Shown here piece after piece: positions 42,229-54,808 of a stretch of 64,000 nt of DNA (its first letter is position 1; each line of letters starts with the position of its first letter). The position numbers and the translations under genes were made by a program. Location: assembly GCA_003952965.2 (NCBI GenBank), contig CM025851.1, forward strand, positions 15,240,099 to 15,304,098, written 5' to 3'. The notes below the pieces were generated by a model. It made no database searches, was not told where the DNA came from, and was given only the letters and a program-made list of their open reading frames with translations. This stretch comes from Morella rubra. Taxonomy: Eukaryota > Streptophyta > Magnoliopsida > Fagales > Myricaceae.

Positions 42229-42789
42229 TATCGGCAGGCGCTAGTGGTGTACCCGTTTAAAAGATACAGGCATGAGCGGTGCAGGTACCAGTGGAGACAG
42301 AAACCGTCATCAGTACTACCCAAACACAGCCTTGGCCCACCAAGAGGTGGGGGAAGGGGGACCCTCCCCTCTCTTGGAGGGATTTCCTTCTCCATTCTTT
42401 TCTTCTTTTCAAGTTTTAAGTGCTTTATTTTATGTTTAATAATATCCCTACTACTACACTTAATTTATCGGTGAAGATACCTCTTAACTTTGGCAACTAC
42501 GTACATCCCTCTCTCGCCCAAGTAGGGAGCATTATAGCAAAATTTACAACATTAAAGTCTACTCTTATAAGTACGGAAATTTCATGCAGGTTTATTTTAC
42601 ATACGAGTCCATAGCATTGGTCTTGAAATCAAAATTTAGAAAGCACGAGTCTGAAAAGCAAATTCATTAAAAATAAAAACATATTACTAACAATTTTTTT
42701 TCTTTTTCTTTTGGTTTTTCATTGACATTGTGTTTTGAGAAAATCAAAACACGTATTAATGAATGTTTGTAGGCTGTCTTGAGGGGTCC
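42229..42789. other. Unit B intergenic; uninserted site of hAT derivative
   Basis: Counterpart of 22838-23299. CTTGAGGG at 42778-42785 is the site occupied in unit A by the hAT derivative at 23300. No gene was found. Confidence 0.6.
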
Positions 42790-42960
42790 TTTATGTGGGT
42801 CATAGTGCCAACATACTCACTACGTACAGGAATAAATAACCCGAAAGTCGTCGCTAATTGTAGTATCCGACGACCTTTTTATTTTGCAGTTTGCACTTTG
42901 GAATAAAATATCACTGCAGGGCCTAGCAAAAGAAAAATATCGCTGCAGGAAGGATTATTT
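42790..42960. repeat. Dispersed module R2, right part of unit B
   Basis: TGTGGGTCATAGTGCCAAC, TAGTATCCGACGACC and TTTTTATTTTGCAGTTTG match 24065-24200 and 25218-25345. Confidence 0.75.
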
Positions 42961-44317
42961 TTTGGTGCAGCTCTAACTATGTGAGGGGTAAAAATATTTC
43001 CGTAGATAAAGCTAGGTATATAATGGACACCAAATTAAACCTCCTAGCGTGATTCAAGTAAGTGAGAATAATAATACTATAATGGTACCGGATGTCGTGA
43101 TGTACACGTGTTCCATATAATTCATTTTGAGATAAATATATTTTTTTATTCTTCAACTATATAAATATTGACACTTTGCACACCAAGCAATCACTTTTAT
43201 CACATTTCACCCACCAACTATAGATTTAAGACGTATCGCATTCTCTGTTTTTTTTTTTAATTGATTTCTTAATATTACAAATCCATTAGGACTAAACTTG
43301 GTGCTATCTTTGATATCCAGTGCTTGACACAAATTTTGGAGAAAATCCAGTAATATTTTTCTATCAGAACTTGGAATGGGGGTAAAATTGTAATTTTATT
43401 GAACGGAATATTCAATACCTTTATACAAATGCTGCATTGCTTATGAAATATCACGTGTTTGTGCATGCCCTATAGAGACAGTTACTAATATTCAAAAGAA
43501 ACAGTTGCTTATACAATTACAGCACGGATTTCGGAATCCAGCCCGTATATATAGGCAGAATGTTATATTAGCTTAATTTATCTAGAAGTTCAATCAAACC
43601 GGCATTATTGATAGACCAGATCACATTTTAATTATGGTGTTCATGGACTTGTGCTGTGATGGTGCATCCTGTGTGTCGGTGAAGGGTTTAGTACTCTAGC
43701 AGCTGGGATTAATGTTAATGGATGGCATAATTATAATGACATCATCGGCTTGTGATCCTCCTATCTGCTGGATTATTGGACTAGGTATATTCCAAAGTTT
43801 ACTTAAAGAGTACCGAACGAACATATCAAGATATGTGCAAGATTAATTTTAATGTTTGAATGATGTGAATATACAAAACTTAATACTTATAAGTCGACGT
43901 ATCATTCTCCTTCCAAATTGAACAGCTCAAGGTTTTTCTAATTTCTTCATAATTTAAAATAAAGCGTAAGTCCTCTTTAATTTGACAAGATACTTAAGCT
44001 CTAACATTAACCGGGTGCTATTCAACCCAATCAGAACTGCAAATCTTCGATCAAGGGTCAATTACAAGCTTATACACTGAATTGAACCAGGTGACATAGA
44101 TAGATAAGGAAATTCTGGAATTAGATTATATATAAGAATGATTAAGTTGATATACAATCTCAAATTATGGACATCTAATCACAATCAAATTAAAGTTTAA
44201 ACCCTCAGACGTCGGGTCCTCGATTTCATGTTTGCGCAAACAATTTGAGGAGGCAGACTTTGTGAAAGCCTTAATTAATTCATATTCCTTCGATGAACAT
44301 GACCAATAAACTTGAAA
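42961..44317. other. Intergenic DNA, no gene seen
   Basis: AT-rich. Around 43130-43250 there is a diverged TTGACACTTTGCAC / CACATTTCACCC repeat piece of the same family as at 15.2 and 16.5 kb. Nothing else was recognised. Confidence 0.5.
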
Positions 44318-44690
44318 TCAAGTAGAATAGTTGCGGCCAAGTGTCAAAGCATCATCAAAAATTGAGGAGTCATGGTTCGCATGTATGGTCTGCCAGCTGG
44401 ATTGATATGAAGCGGCTGAAGATAAAGATAACAAACTGCCAAGTGAGGACCAATTGGGATCCGAGGGGCTAGCTGCAGACGGGAGTGTGGAAGGAATTAC
44501 TGACATGTGTTGGGTATTATGGCTGGAGGAAGAGAGAGGCTCGGGGGGGTTGGTTATGGGGGAAGTGGGGGCATAGTGTGAACCATATAGGGGATTACAA
44601 TGGTTGTTAAGGTGAAGAGCTGGACTGGAATTCGCATTAAGCAAGAGTCTCGTGTTGGTAGTAGTGGGAGAGGCAAATTTCTGCATGGGA
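44318..44690 (-). pseudogene. Ser/Pro-rich exon of unknown gene
   Basis: A minus-strand open frame of about 120 residues, rich in Ser, Pro, Asn and His (PITNPPEPLSSSSHNTQH, LGSLLSLSSAASYQSSWQ, DSSIFDDALTLGRNYST) and ending in a stop at 44318. TTCCCATGCAG at its upstream edge is a good 3' splice site, so it looks like a terminal exon. The composition resembles the activation-type tail of a plant transcription factor. No DNA-binding domain is visible upstream, so it is listed as a fragment. Confidence 0.4.
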
Positions 44691-44935
44691 ATAAGAGTTC
44701 ACGTCAATACAGTTTTCTTTCTACAAAGAAAAGACGATAGTAAAGCCTCCGACAAAATTGAGATTTTACCTCTTGAAGCGTCCGGCTCAAAGAAGGTTTC
44801 AAAGAAAGCTGTGAAGAATCAGCAGAGAGTTTGTCGCCTTGTTAGGGCCACTGAAGTTTAATGGAAAAGTAATCAGCTAGTCAAGGACTAAAGACAGGTA
44901 TAAGAGGATCTTCTATACTTAGTTAAATAAAAATT

Positions 44936-46840
44936 TTACTTGCTTTTGGGCTTCTCCAGCCAGTCCGCTCCACATATCAAAGCCTCCATGATATCTGGAT
45001 CGTGAACATCAAAGGCTGGATTGATTGTCATAGCTTCAGGACTGAAACCATAATTAGAGGTAGAGATTGACATTGGAATTACCAAAATGTCACGAGCCAT
45101 CTTTCCAAGAGTTGGAAAATTTTGGCTATTACTATGCCACCAGCTCAAGATATCCAACTCTCCTTTTACATGGATACAGCTCTCCTCTAAATATCGATCG
45201 AGTTCTGCCCTTTGTGAAATAGCACCGGTAACACCATATTTAGAATTGTACCACATGCTTTCCATATCGCAATCATCATAATATGATGTCATGTTAGCAC
45301 TAGCATCACAAATTACTGAAGAAGATAATATTGCCTCTGTGGCAAGATCCTTCACATAATCATCGAAAAGATCATTACTTGAATGCAAATTTCACAAAGT
45401 CTAATTTTCTTCGTGGGTCCAAAATTACTGCAATTACTAAAACCGTATGACACTCACAAAAATACTTGTCAAACTTCACTTTCATTCTACTTGCCATAGT
45501 GCAAATGTATGGGTGTTCACTCTCTTGCCACTTGAGCAAATTGTAATGAATGTCACAGACCTTTGGGAAAGTACAGATTTGTAGTAAGGCATTTGCTTTC
45601 TGATAATTTGCAAATTACACCATATAAAACTTTCAAACACTTGTGCAAATTTAGTGCCATATCCCATTCCTCCCCAGATGGATTCTTCGTGAACTCGCAA
45701 TCTTGATTCTCTACGTAAGAAAATGCTTCCTGGAACTCTAGTGCACTCTCAAGCATGAGGAAGGAAGAAACCCAACTCGTAGGAAAATCTTCAGAAGGAA
45801 TCTTTTTGCCTTGCAAATTATGGAGCTGCCTTACAGCATATTCGAACTTCTTGTTGCCAAGTGTTGTCTCCTGAACGTATTTTACAGCCTTCCCTATATT
45901 ATGAAGTATGTCACTTATCTCATGCAATTCATCTTGAATAAGGCCACTTATCATGTGTGTGGTGCAATGGATGTAGAAGAAATCTCTGTAGCAATACTGG
46001 TTATTACCTTGATCAGCAAGCTGGGTTTTTAGCATTTCAACTATGTTGTCATTTGACAAACAACTCTCTAAAGTTATAGAGCACAATTTATTGTCAATGT
46101 TCCACTCATGTAGCAAATTTACTACCGTTTCAGACAGAGTTGGTCCCGGATCATTGCACTTCACAGCAAGAATTTTCTTCTTCAATCTCAACCCATCTTC
46201 AATGAATTGTAGAGTGAAAAAACAATACACATTCTTCTTACTATGACACGTCCAAAACTTAATTGTTAAGCTAAAGGGAGGAGGGAGCATACTCAGATAT
46301 TCGCGAAGTTTCTGCTTCTCTTCTCTGTATACAAGAAGAATGTCAGCCTTTAAAGCGTCTTGTGACTGAAGTTTGAACTTCGGCTGTAAATTCTTCACAA
46401 AAATTTCAAAGAACTCATGCTCAACCATTTTCAATGGATACTCATGCTTAATAATCATTCTTGCCACATCTAAGCGACTCCTTTTTTCATCAAAAGTAGA
46501 ATCTCTTTTAGTCTTCAAGCTTGTACCTGTGAGAATATATCTGTCTCATTCCTAGTTGTTATTTCTTCATTATGTGCTGCTCTAGAATTTTTAGCAGGAC
46601 ATCTTAACAAGTGATTTCTTAGGTTTGTGGTCCCACTTTTGCTTGACCCTTGAAAATCTTGTTACAGTGCATACACACAGCCCGTACTTTCCCAGCTACT
46701 TTAACCTTCTCGAAGTCCTTCCAAACTTTAGACACTGACTTTGTTCGTTTAGACGGAAGTAAGGGTGCTGAAATTTTCTCGTATGTGTCATCGTGCGTTT
46801 GAATTGAAAATGAAGGTGTGATCCCTGTCCAATCTTCCAT
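44936..46840 (-). pseudogene. hAT-transposase-derived gene, catalytic residues altered, broken
   Basis: Minus strand, starting at the ATG at 46840 (MEDWTGITPSFS). A BED finger follows (AVCMHCNKIFKGQ, then after a frameshift near 46633 TNLRNHLLRC), then a stop near 46530, then a long frame (45553-46518) of the hAT core. Where active transposases have TTDLWTS and TVDNASAND, this protein reads LTIKFWTC and TLESCLSND, so two acidic catalytic positions are changed. EEWDMA, FPK-VCDIHYNLLKWQ and AVILDPRRKLDFVKFAFK follow across a one-base frameshift near 45553. After another frameshift near 45385 comes the hAT dimerisation region (AELDRYLEESC, DILSWWHSNSQNFPTLGKMA, MEALICGADWL) ending at 44936. A domesticated hAT-derived gene that later decayed is one reading; ordinary transposon decay is the other. 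Confidence 0.82.
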
Positions 46841-48429
46841 CTTGGTTACTTTATTCCCTAAAATGGATAAACCCGTTAGTAGTAGAAGAGATATAGCTAG
46901 TGTTCAAACCACTTTAAACTTACAAGTTAGGAATTTGACATATCATTATCGCCTTTGATGAGTGGGTAATTTGAGAAAATACAAAGCAAGTCAAGACAGA
47001 ACACGTAAAAGGGTTCCTACGAATTACATTTTCATTTTCTAGGCGGGATTCCAAAGTACAATATTCTACAACCTTATGATACCTGCATTGTGAATTGTAC
47101 AACGTCCCACACACTGCGGAATGGTCGTGTACTACGTCCCGTAGTTGGGGACTATATATATTGGGTCCTAATTTTTTTGGTTCCTCGTAGGACTTCCTTA
47201 ATTAGGTGCTGCAGGTCAATTAATTAATTAGTTTTCAGGATTGGAGCAAGATATTCATAATTTAATCTATTTATAGGTTGTATCTTGTGTTAATGGTGTA
47301 AGTATGTATATGGTTTTAAAGCTCAAAGAGATTAAAAAAAAAAAAAGAGTACTAAACATGTGCCCGTCTTCAAACCCTTTTGAGGCAGGAGAATAAGGCC
47401 TTTCTGAGAGTTAACATATGCTGAAAACATATAGTCTTAACATCTTAGGTAAGAATGTTCTATAATTCTAAAATTATTCACAATGAAAATCTACAATATA
47501 CAGTTGAATTTGACCATATTGTTGATTAAAGCGTCAAAGAAGTCATGGTGCAAGAAACTATAGTCATTCCAATATTATGGTTTCCTTGGATATGATATGG
47601 GATAAATCATTTTGTTAACATTGCTAATGATTATTACAACAAACATAACTCATATGTAAGACATACCTCACGGAACCAATCCAGTTCATGTATCAACTCT
47701 GACAAAATTCTGGATATTCAGACCATTTCAACTCAATAAACATCTCACCAAATCCTGGAAAGAAAACGAAATGGTAAAATGAACTGAATATAGCATTCAA
47801 CTAATTGTGGAAACAAAACGTTAATATGAATCCTAAAGGAAGTAGAGAGAGAGAGAGTTGAAGGAAGTCCGCACTTCCCTTGTTCGGCCAGAAGAAAGGG
47901 AAAAAAAACAAAAAGGAAGTCGTCGCACTTGCCTCTCGTGAAATGAGAGAAGCAAAGCTCTCATTCTCCAAAATAAGCGACAGCCGAAAGCCGAAAAGCA
48001 TGTAGCGAACGAAAGACAGTTAACCCACGAAACGCCGAAATGAACAGAACAGACCATATATAGGTGGACTTGCCATGCTTTGCAGCTTTCCTCTCCCTCA
48101 CGCCCAGACCGTCCGTTTTGACCGCTGAAGCACTTGCTGTGTCCTCAGCGTTTCTCCCCCAACCCGGGCAGGACGGGCAACTAAAAATCTGAAACGATAG
48201 AAAGTGTATGGCTACTTGTAGACAGGAACTTTGATTTTATTAAGGGAAAATTGCCATTCTAAACAAACATCACTTTGACAATTTACCTCTCTTGACTATT
48301 AATTTTCTCAACCGCGTAGATTTCGCGTCTATGATCAGTGCCAGGCCCAGGTCGGAGGGGACAACGACACAAAAATTTCAAACGTCCAAAAGAGTTGCCT
48401 GGATATTATAAAACAAACAGCATTCAAAC
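46841..48429. other. Intergenic; possible promoter of the hAT-derived gene
   Basis: No gene was seen. On the minus strand CCTATATATGG (48053-48063) followed by a CT-rich leader (48000-47830) could be a promoter and 5' UTR for the gene starting at 46840, with an intron between. That link is inferred. The rest is AT-rich. Confidence 0.35.
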
Positions 48430-49070
48430 TAGGGGCGCACAGAACCGGACCGGACCATAAAACTGGACCGGACTGGACTGATTTTGTGGTCTTAAAAGTA
48501 AAAATTCGGTCCGAACCGGATTTGAAAATCGGATTAGTCCGGTTCGGTCCGGTCAAGATATTTTTAATATCCGATCTGGACCGGACCGGACCGGATTAAT
48601 AATAAACATTTTTTAAAATTTTTTTAATACAAAACTTTAAAAAAAAAAAAATTTGCGTAAGTCAAAAAGTACAGTTTTGAATTCACATTTTTAAGTCTTT
48701 AAATCAATTCACATATTTAAATTAATAAGCAAACTATAGTACTAGTTAAATGAATTCATATTTTTAAGTCTTTAAATGAATTTACATCTTTAAGTCTTTA
48801 AATGAATTCACATTTTATTAAAATTAATAAGCAAACTATGGTAGGAGTTCACATTTTTTTTTTAATCTCAAAATTAAAAAATTTGTGTTGAAAATGAAAA
48901 AAAAAAAGGAAAAAAAATTGAAACCGGTCTGGACCACTTAAGTGGTCCAGACCGAACCGCTTAACAGAAGACCGGATCGGACCGAACCACTTATAAGTGA
49001 TCCGGTCATGTCCTTTATTTTAGTAGGACCGGAAATCCGGTCAGACCGGATTTCAGGTCCTGCAGCCCTA
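48430..49070. mobile_element. hAT-type MITE, CCGG-rich ends, 8-bp target duplication
   Basis: Starts TAGGGGCGCACAGAACCGG and ends ...GGTCCTGCAGCCCTA. The reverse complement of the end starts TAGGGCTGCAGGACC, the inverted partner. Flanks ATTCAAAC (48422-48429) and CTTCAAAC (49071-49078) differ at one base. Both subterminal regions are packed with GGACCGGA/TCCGGTCC words, including a perfect GGTCTGGACCACTTAAG/GTGGTCCAGACC palindrome near 48935. The middle is AT-rich and non-coding. Confidence 0.85.
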
Positions 49071-49094
49071 CTTCAAACAGTAGTGGCTTTTCTT

Positions 49095-49330
49095 TCTTTT
49101 TTTCCACTCGGCTTGCAAATGTCGGAGCGGATGTAGAAGTATCCGACAACCCTTTTCCCTTCTAAGCCAAGTATCCGATCGTTAACCAATCCAAACACTT
49201 ATAGATTTCAATGGGGTCACAGCGGATATCCGATTGCCAATCCGAAGGTCTATCATTCGCTCCCGCTTCTTATAATATTTTATTTCCACTGTTTACTTGT
49301 CTGACTTTTCCTTTAATTTGCATCCAACCA
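49095..49330. repeat. Dispersed module R1, fourth copy
   Basis: GGCTTGCAAATGTCGGAGCGG, AAGCCAAGTATCCGATCG and CGGATATCCG at 49223-49232 with ATTGCCAATCCG. It stands alone, without the membrane-protein gene beside it. Confidence 0.75.
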
Positions 49331-50783
49331 ATCAAGATAAGGGCACGAGGAAACAACAGTGCGAGACAGATCAGGCCGACTAATTTCAGAAAGTGTCTGC
49401 AGAGATTAAAAAAAAAAAAAAAATCAGAAAGTGTGCATGAAGTGATTGGATCCATCCAATACTTGTTACAGACAATATAAGTGGTATATTCCAAATAATT
49501 TGAGATCTAAAGGCCAGTGCGAGAGTTGAAAACTAATATATGAAACCTGCCTCCTGACTCCTGAGATCCATTGCATTTTTGTGTGGTTGTAGCAACAGTC
49601 TTCTTTTTTTTATGAGATCTAGTTTCAATCTAGATATTTTATAATAAATATAAAAAGTTTTGATAAAATTCTTTTTCTTTCTTTTTTATTTTATTTTGTT
49701 ATTAACACTCATAAAATTTTACTATTTTTTTCACAATTTTCTAATAAATCTGAAGAAAATTTTAGAGGGTGTTTATTTGTCAAAATTTTTTTAAAATTTT
49801 AAAAATCTTTATTTTATTGAGATTTATGAAAAATAGAGTATGTATATGTAAAAGTTCAAAATTTTAAAATATATTTATTTTATTAAAAAATTTTATACTC
49901 CAAAATATTAGAGAAACAAACATCACCTTAATCTTTTCAATTTTTATAATATTAACTTCTGATAAGTTTTACAAAAGCGTCAAGGGGAGTAGTTCTTCTT
50001 TGACTTCTATACTCCCCTGTTGCACCGGTAACTTTCCAGTATTTTCAAACAAACAGTCGTGCTCTTCCCTCCAGGTAGGGACTTAACTACCGGGACTTTC
50101 GTTTTATTGGAATTGTGAAATTTTAAAAATTGTAAAATTTTTAATAGAATTATGAATGTTTATATAAATTAAAGTTTTATAGTTTCGTGTAAAAGTCTTT
50201 AATTTTTTTTAAGATATTTAATTTTTATTAGAGTTTATAAAAAAGTAAAATAGTAAGATTTTTAAGATTTGATATAATTGTAAATATTTACATAAATTTA
50301 AATTTTATAGGTTTTCGTATAAAATTAAATAAAAATTTTAAAAATATTTAATTTTTATTAAAATTAATAAAAAAAAATATGTAAAGATAGATGATTTGAT
50401 GTAATTTTTTTAAAAAAAAATTATTAGAATTTGATAAAAAAAAAAAAAAAAAAGTATGCAAAGAAAAAATATTTTAAATTTTTTTAAAAAAGGTATTAGA
50501 ATTTGTATTAAAAGTTGTTAGAATTTGTGTTAAATATATTAATATTTGTATAAGATTTATTAAAATTTTAAATGTTTATTTTATAAATTTTGTTCCATTC
50601 ATTCTAATAAGAATATTTTTACAAAAAACATGCATACAACTCCGTCCGTCAAACAACTTATTAACTTCCGCGTGCCAAACGTGTAGGTAGTCTTGCTTGT
50701 TTCCTCTGGCAGAGATATGTTATATTATTGTTGACATAAAATCGAGATATTATAATCTTTATCTCAACTTTTTCATCTTATTT
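49331..50783. other. Very AT-rich intergenic DNA
   Basis: No gene was seen. Many A/T homopolymer runs and TTTTAAAATTTT-like words. Confidence 0.55.
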
Positions 50784-51963
50784 ATTTGGCATTTTTCTAT
50801 TATAAATAGTTCATCCAATATATATAAATTAACACAAACTTTAAAAAGCATGCAACCTTAAATATATTAGATCTTTCAATTCCACTGTCATTTTTGTCCT
50901 TGCCACTTCGCCAGTGCCCTTGACTCGATCCGTGTCGGATGAAGATCTTTTGTAATTTTTTGTCTAGATTATACGGTGCAATTCGAAAAGAGATAAACAC
51001 ATAAGATTGGGCAGAACTCAGAAGATTGAATCAATGACAATGAGAGATGTTAGGGGCAAGTAATAGAACACTTGGAATGTTCTGAGTTCATGGGAAACAT
51101 GTAAGGGAAGACAAAAAACATCAATTACGGGATTATGATTTTATTAAGGGTGTTATCGTCATAGCAGTTTGAATATCAGGGCAAAATAGGCAAGTGAGCC
51201 ATGTGTTTTACATGTGTTGGACATTTCTATTCATTTTGATGGCGAAATTAACCAAGAGTGCAAATCGACGGGACTATGTCTCAAAAATGAAAGAAGGGGT
51301 ATAAAATGTCAAATCCCTCAAACCTAGTGGATGCAAAGTGTAATTAACTTTTTTTTTTTTTTTATTGTCAGAGACAAAATAGGCAAGATAAGCACATGTT
51401 CTATACGTGATTGAGATTTCCATTCATTTTAATAGATAAATAAATAGGGGGTGTAAATCGAAGTAACCTAGAACTACATAAGTGAAACGTCTAAAGAATA
51501 AATGAACGGGTGCAAAGTGTCAGACCCTCAAACTACTTGGGTGAAAAGTGTAATTAACCCTTGTTTGTAATTTTGTATTGGTTATATAGTTAGCTGGAAG
51601 TTATTTCTGGTTAAGATTGAGGCGCGTGACATAATTTTTGGCTTTTTAATTTGTCTGTTGGCATAATACCTTAATCATGTTATTTTTTGGTTCATAGATA
51701 TGGGATTTGACGTTCATCTTGTCGAAACCATGCAGGATTAGGATTAGAAGTTGAGTCTATTTGGTAGAGACCTTATTGCAATGGGAAATTAAGTGGTTCT
51801 TATTGTAGAGATCTTATTGGGAAAAGAAGTTGAGCCTTAGCCCATTTGGAATCTCAATCGGTGGATGAACGATGTTTTTGAACTATAGCAGATTTCTGAT
51901 AATTGGATCTTATTGTAGCAGATTTATGTCGTCACACCCCTTCTTCAAATTAGTGTTAAGAAG
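50784..51963. repeat. Duplicated flank, copy 2 (uninterrupted)
   Basis: Counterpart of 1-1204 plus 6408-6496. AGA at 51890-51892 is the single, unoccupied target of the CACTA element. No gene was found. Confidence 0.88.
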
Positions 51964-53014
51964 ATGGTTTCTATAGTTTTTTTTTTTCTTTTGGGTGGGG
52001 GCGGAGGGTGAATGCTTATACTTTATCTTGTCTTATTTTGCCCCCCATTAATTACGAATTTTTGTGCTAAACACGCTTCAGATTGTACATGACTGAGTGA
52101 TTAAAATCATTTTTCTTTTGATTTATTTGGATAAGTACTGAATTACTTATGAATTTTTTTCGCTCAACATGCTCTAGATTGTATAGGACTGAGTAATTAA
52201 AATCTTTTTTCTTTCAATTTAATTACTATTCCTGTAAATAGATAAAATATCTATGCATTAGAATTCTTTTCTAATAAAACACATAAATCGAATTTGATTA
52301 AAAATTAAAAGCTAGTTTCATGTACTAATTGAAAATGGACGTGAAATATTCTTAATAATAATGTTAATTGTCTCACAGATCACTTACTTTTTATCAAGTA
52401 GTATGATATTTCTCCCATGTTTAACCTGATATCTGCAGAACACATAATTTTTACCCTGAAATAATGTCTTGGTACAACCTGATAGGCACTCCAATTAGGT
52501 TTGGTGAGGCTCGCTTCACAAAAAAAAGTTCTCCCAATTTCACGCAGTTCTAAAGAGATCTGTAAACTTGTTAGCTTCCCACTGTTTCATAATTTATTTT
52601 GACCTGTCCTCCCACTAGACCTCCACTTACCTTACCTTTTCTAGTAGACCAAGCTTCCTCTGTTCTTCATGTCTATGTCAGATAATATAATTCAAATTAT
52701 ATATTTAGTATGTTTTTGAATATAAATTTATTAAAAAAAATAAATTTTATTATTTGAATTATATTTTCAAACACATAATATGAGAGGCTTGGCTGCAAAG
52801 TGGGCATTAGCCATAAGAAATCATTTTGGATTTGTGTAGGATTTTAACGAGGGTTGTAACTCTCGGTGAAATTTCAACCTTTCCCGAACTATATATGCAT
52901 ATGAACGATGGGTCAAAAGTTATTGGGCGAGCCTCGGCATGTCCTGGATTTAAACAGCCTAATTGAGTAGGTGACTTTCAGTACGCGACCCATTCAAGCT
53001 TTCAACTGTCAACA
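51964..53014. other. Intergenic DNA, no gene seen
   Basis: AT-rich with a local duplication: GATTGTA(C/T)A(T/G)GACTGAGT(G/A)ATTAAAAT occurs at about 52080 and 52171. TATATATGCATATG near 52889 might be a TATA element for the short ORF that follows. Confidence 0.45.
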
Positions 53015-53095
53015 ATGGTTGGAAAAGAGCAAGAGGAAACTGAAGGAAGCCCAGTTACACAACCTGTTACAGAAAATTCAGAAATCAGTGCTTAG
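53015..53095 (+). CDS. Short ORF or first-exon remnant
   Basis: ATG in a good plant context (AACAATGGTT) opens a 26-codon frame, MVGKEQEETEGSPVTQPVTE..., ending TAG. The acidic, polar composition looks protein-like, but no homologue was recognised and no second exon was found. It may be the start of a lost gene. Confidence 0.25.
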   Translation: MVGKEQEETEGSPVTQPVTENSEISA

Positions 53096-53249
53096 GCAAA
53101 TAGTCGGGTTAGCAGTATCCATTGTCTATTTTTAATCACAAACGTGACATTAAGGCCGCACCGGGGGCCACGCCAGACCATGTGACAGTGGGTGCTCAAT
53201 TACGCAGAAGATTTGGTGAAGTTTCAGGAATTGAAGCATATAAAAATCT

Positions 53250-53870
53250 CGGGTTGAACTTGCTGAAAAGTAATGCAGAATTCTAAGGATAAGTAGTCTT
53301 GTTTGGGACTGCCAAAAATGACTGTATAGGCCAAAATTACTTGCTTAGGCAAACATTCAATTGTAATTATAAGATATTAAATTAGAAAACAAACGATAAT
53401 TTCAGCCATCACCCTAGCCAGCTAAACTAAGGTACAAGTTGTTCTATCTCCTGCTCTAGCTAGTAATAAGAAATTTTGCCGTTTTATGTCTTCTTGCTTC
53501 AAAATATACACATATATATATACATATATGACAAGCACTTTTCTACATAATTTTTTTTTAGAGGAAAAAGTAATTTATGCGTCTCTAATTTAACTACCAA
53601 AATAATCTCAAATAAAAACAGAATCCTAATTAATTACTATTTTTAACATATTAAACCCCAAACTTCCAAAATATATCAATTTATACTCCAAAATAAAATC
53701 CGACCGTAAACTTTCACCCATATAGCTTAGTCAAAGTGTCAATTATTGTCGAAGTTAGAAAATGGTCTTGGAAAATGGTGCTCGCTTTTGGTTTTCCTTC
53801 CAACTTTTACAAAATCAACCACGCGGGCCCATAGGCTATTACTTTTTTATTGGGGCCGCCCAAAGCAGCA
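53250..53870. repeat. Duplicated segment S, copy 2
   Basis: Counterpart of 28200-28760, ending in the shared TTGGGGCCGCCCAAA. After that point the two loci diverge. Confidence 0.8.
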
Positions 53871-54385
53871 AGAAGGTTTAGAGCAGTCTATCATCACTCA
53901 CTAGAATCACAGAAGTACGTACTTGAAAATTTTCACATAGCTTTATCCATTATGCCTTTGAAATTGCTGGTTAGGTTTTTTGGAAAAGGTTCTAGTTGCT
54001 ATACTTCACATTCTAGTAAATCATCAGCTTGCATCGAAACTAAATTCAGTTAAATTCATTTGAAATGGTTTCAAATAAAGTTGTAGGGTTTTTTTTTTTA
54101 AAGAAAAAAAAGTTTTAGATAGTTACTTTACTCATGAAGTGGCATTCTCCTTCAAATATACAATTTTCTTAAAAGAACTAAGAATGTTCATTATCTTTCA
54201 TCTTATAAACGTGATCTTTTCATAGTCCTCACAAGTCTACAGATAATATACGAGTGTTTGCCGAAATTTGAGGACAATGTGTCTTGTTTACATGTGTGTC
54301 TGCATGTGAGTATCACATGAAATGGCATTTTCTTCATGAAACGCAATGGCAAACACCAAACATAGTAAGAATTTAACTTAACTAC
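53871..54385. other. Intergenic DNA; unrecognised short plus-strand frame
   Basis: A frame at 53850-54053 (ENFHIALSIMPLKLLVRFF) has no known relatives. The rest is AT-rich. Confidence 0.4.
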
Positions 54386-54808
54386 CTTATCCTCTAAACC
54401 AATAACTTCAGAAGCCAGTAACTTGGCACGTTCATCAGCGGCATTACATTCCACTTTCCAGTTGGGCGTTTCCATATTCCATTTTGACAGCGTCAAGTTC
54501 CACCTGCTTACATCAAAGGGTAGACATATAGCAACAAAAGTCAAGGACCAATAAACTAGAAAGACGATGAAAATAACTTCAAACCAATTTGAGAGCGTTC
54601 TACCCATGAACAAGCTATAATCTAGGAAAACACAAAATTACTACACAACAAGCAATTGTATAATGTTTCCATATCCGACTTGAGTTGGTTGATGAACAAC
54701 TAGAAGTAACAAATAGCAAATGAAGGAATAATGGATAGAAACCAGTTGGGCCTTGATTTCTTCCTGTAAGTTCTCCATGTCAGATGTGAGTTGGTTGACA
54801 GCAATCCT
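54386..54808 (-). pseudogene. Two coiled-coil exons of a plant gene, frameshifted
   Basis: Minus strand. The first exon, 54808-54743 (22 codons), reads RIAVNQLTSDMENLQEEIKA and is bounded by ...TCTTCAG| and |GTTTCT splice sites. The second, 54503-54386, begins after TTACATCAAAGG-complement ...TAAGCAG| and reads VELDAVKMEYGNAQLESG, then in another frame NAADERAKLLASEVIGLEDK, followed by |GTAGTT. The heptad-like Leu/Ile/Val spacing predicts a coiled coil, and the exon-intron structure shows a genomic, not retroposed, copy. An indel between the two halves of exon 2 creates a stop, so the copy is probably dead unless a sequencing error is involved. The specific family was not identified. Confidence 0.55.
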
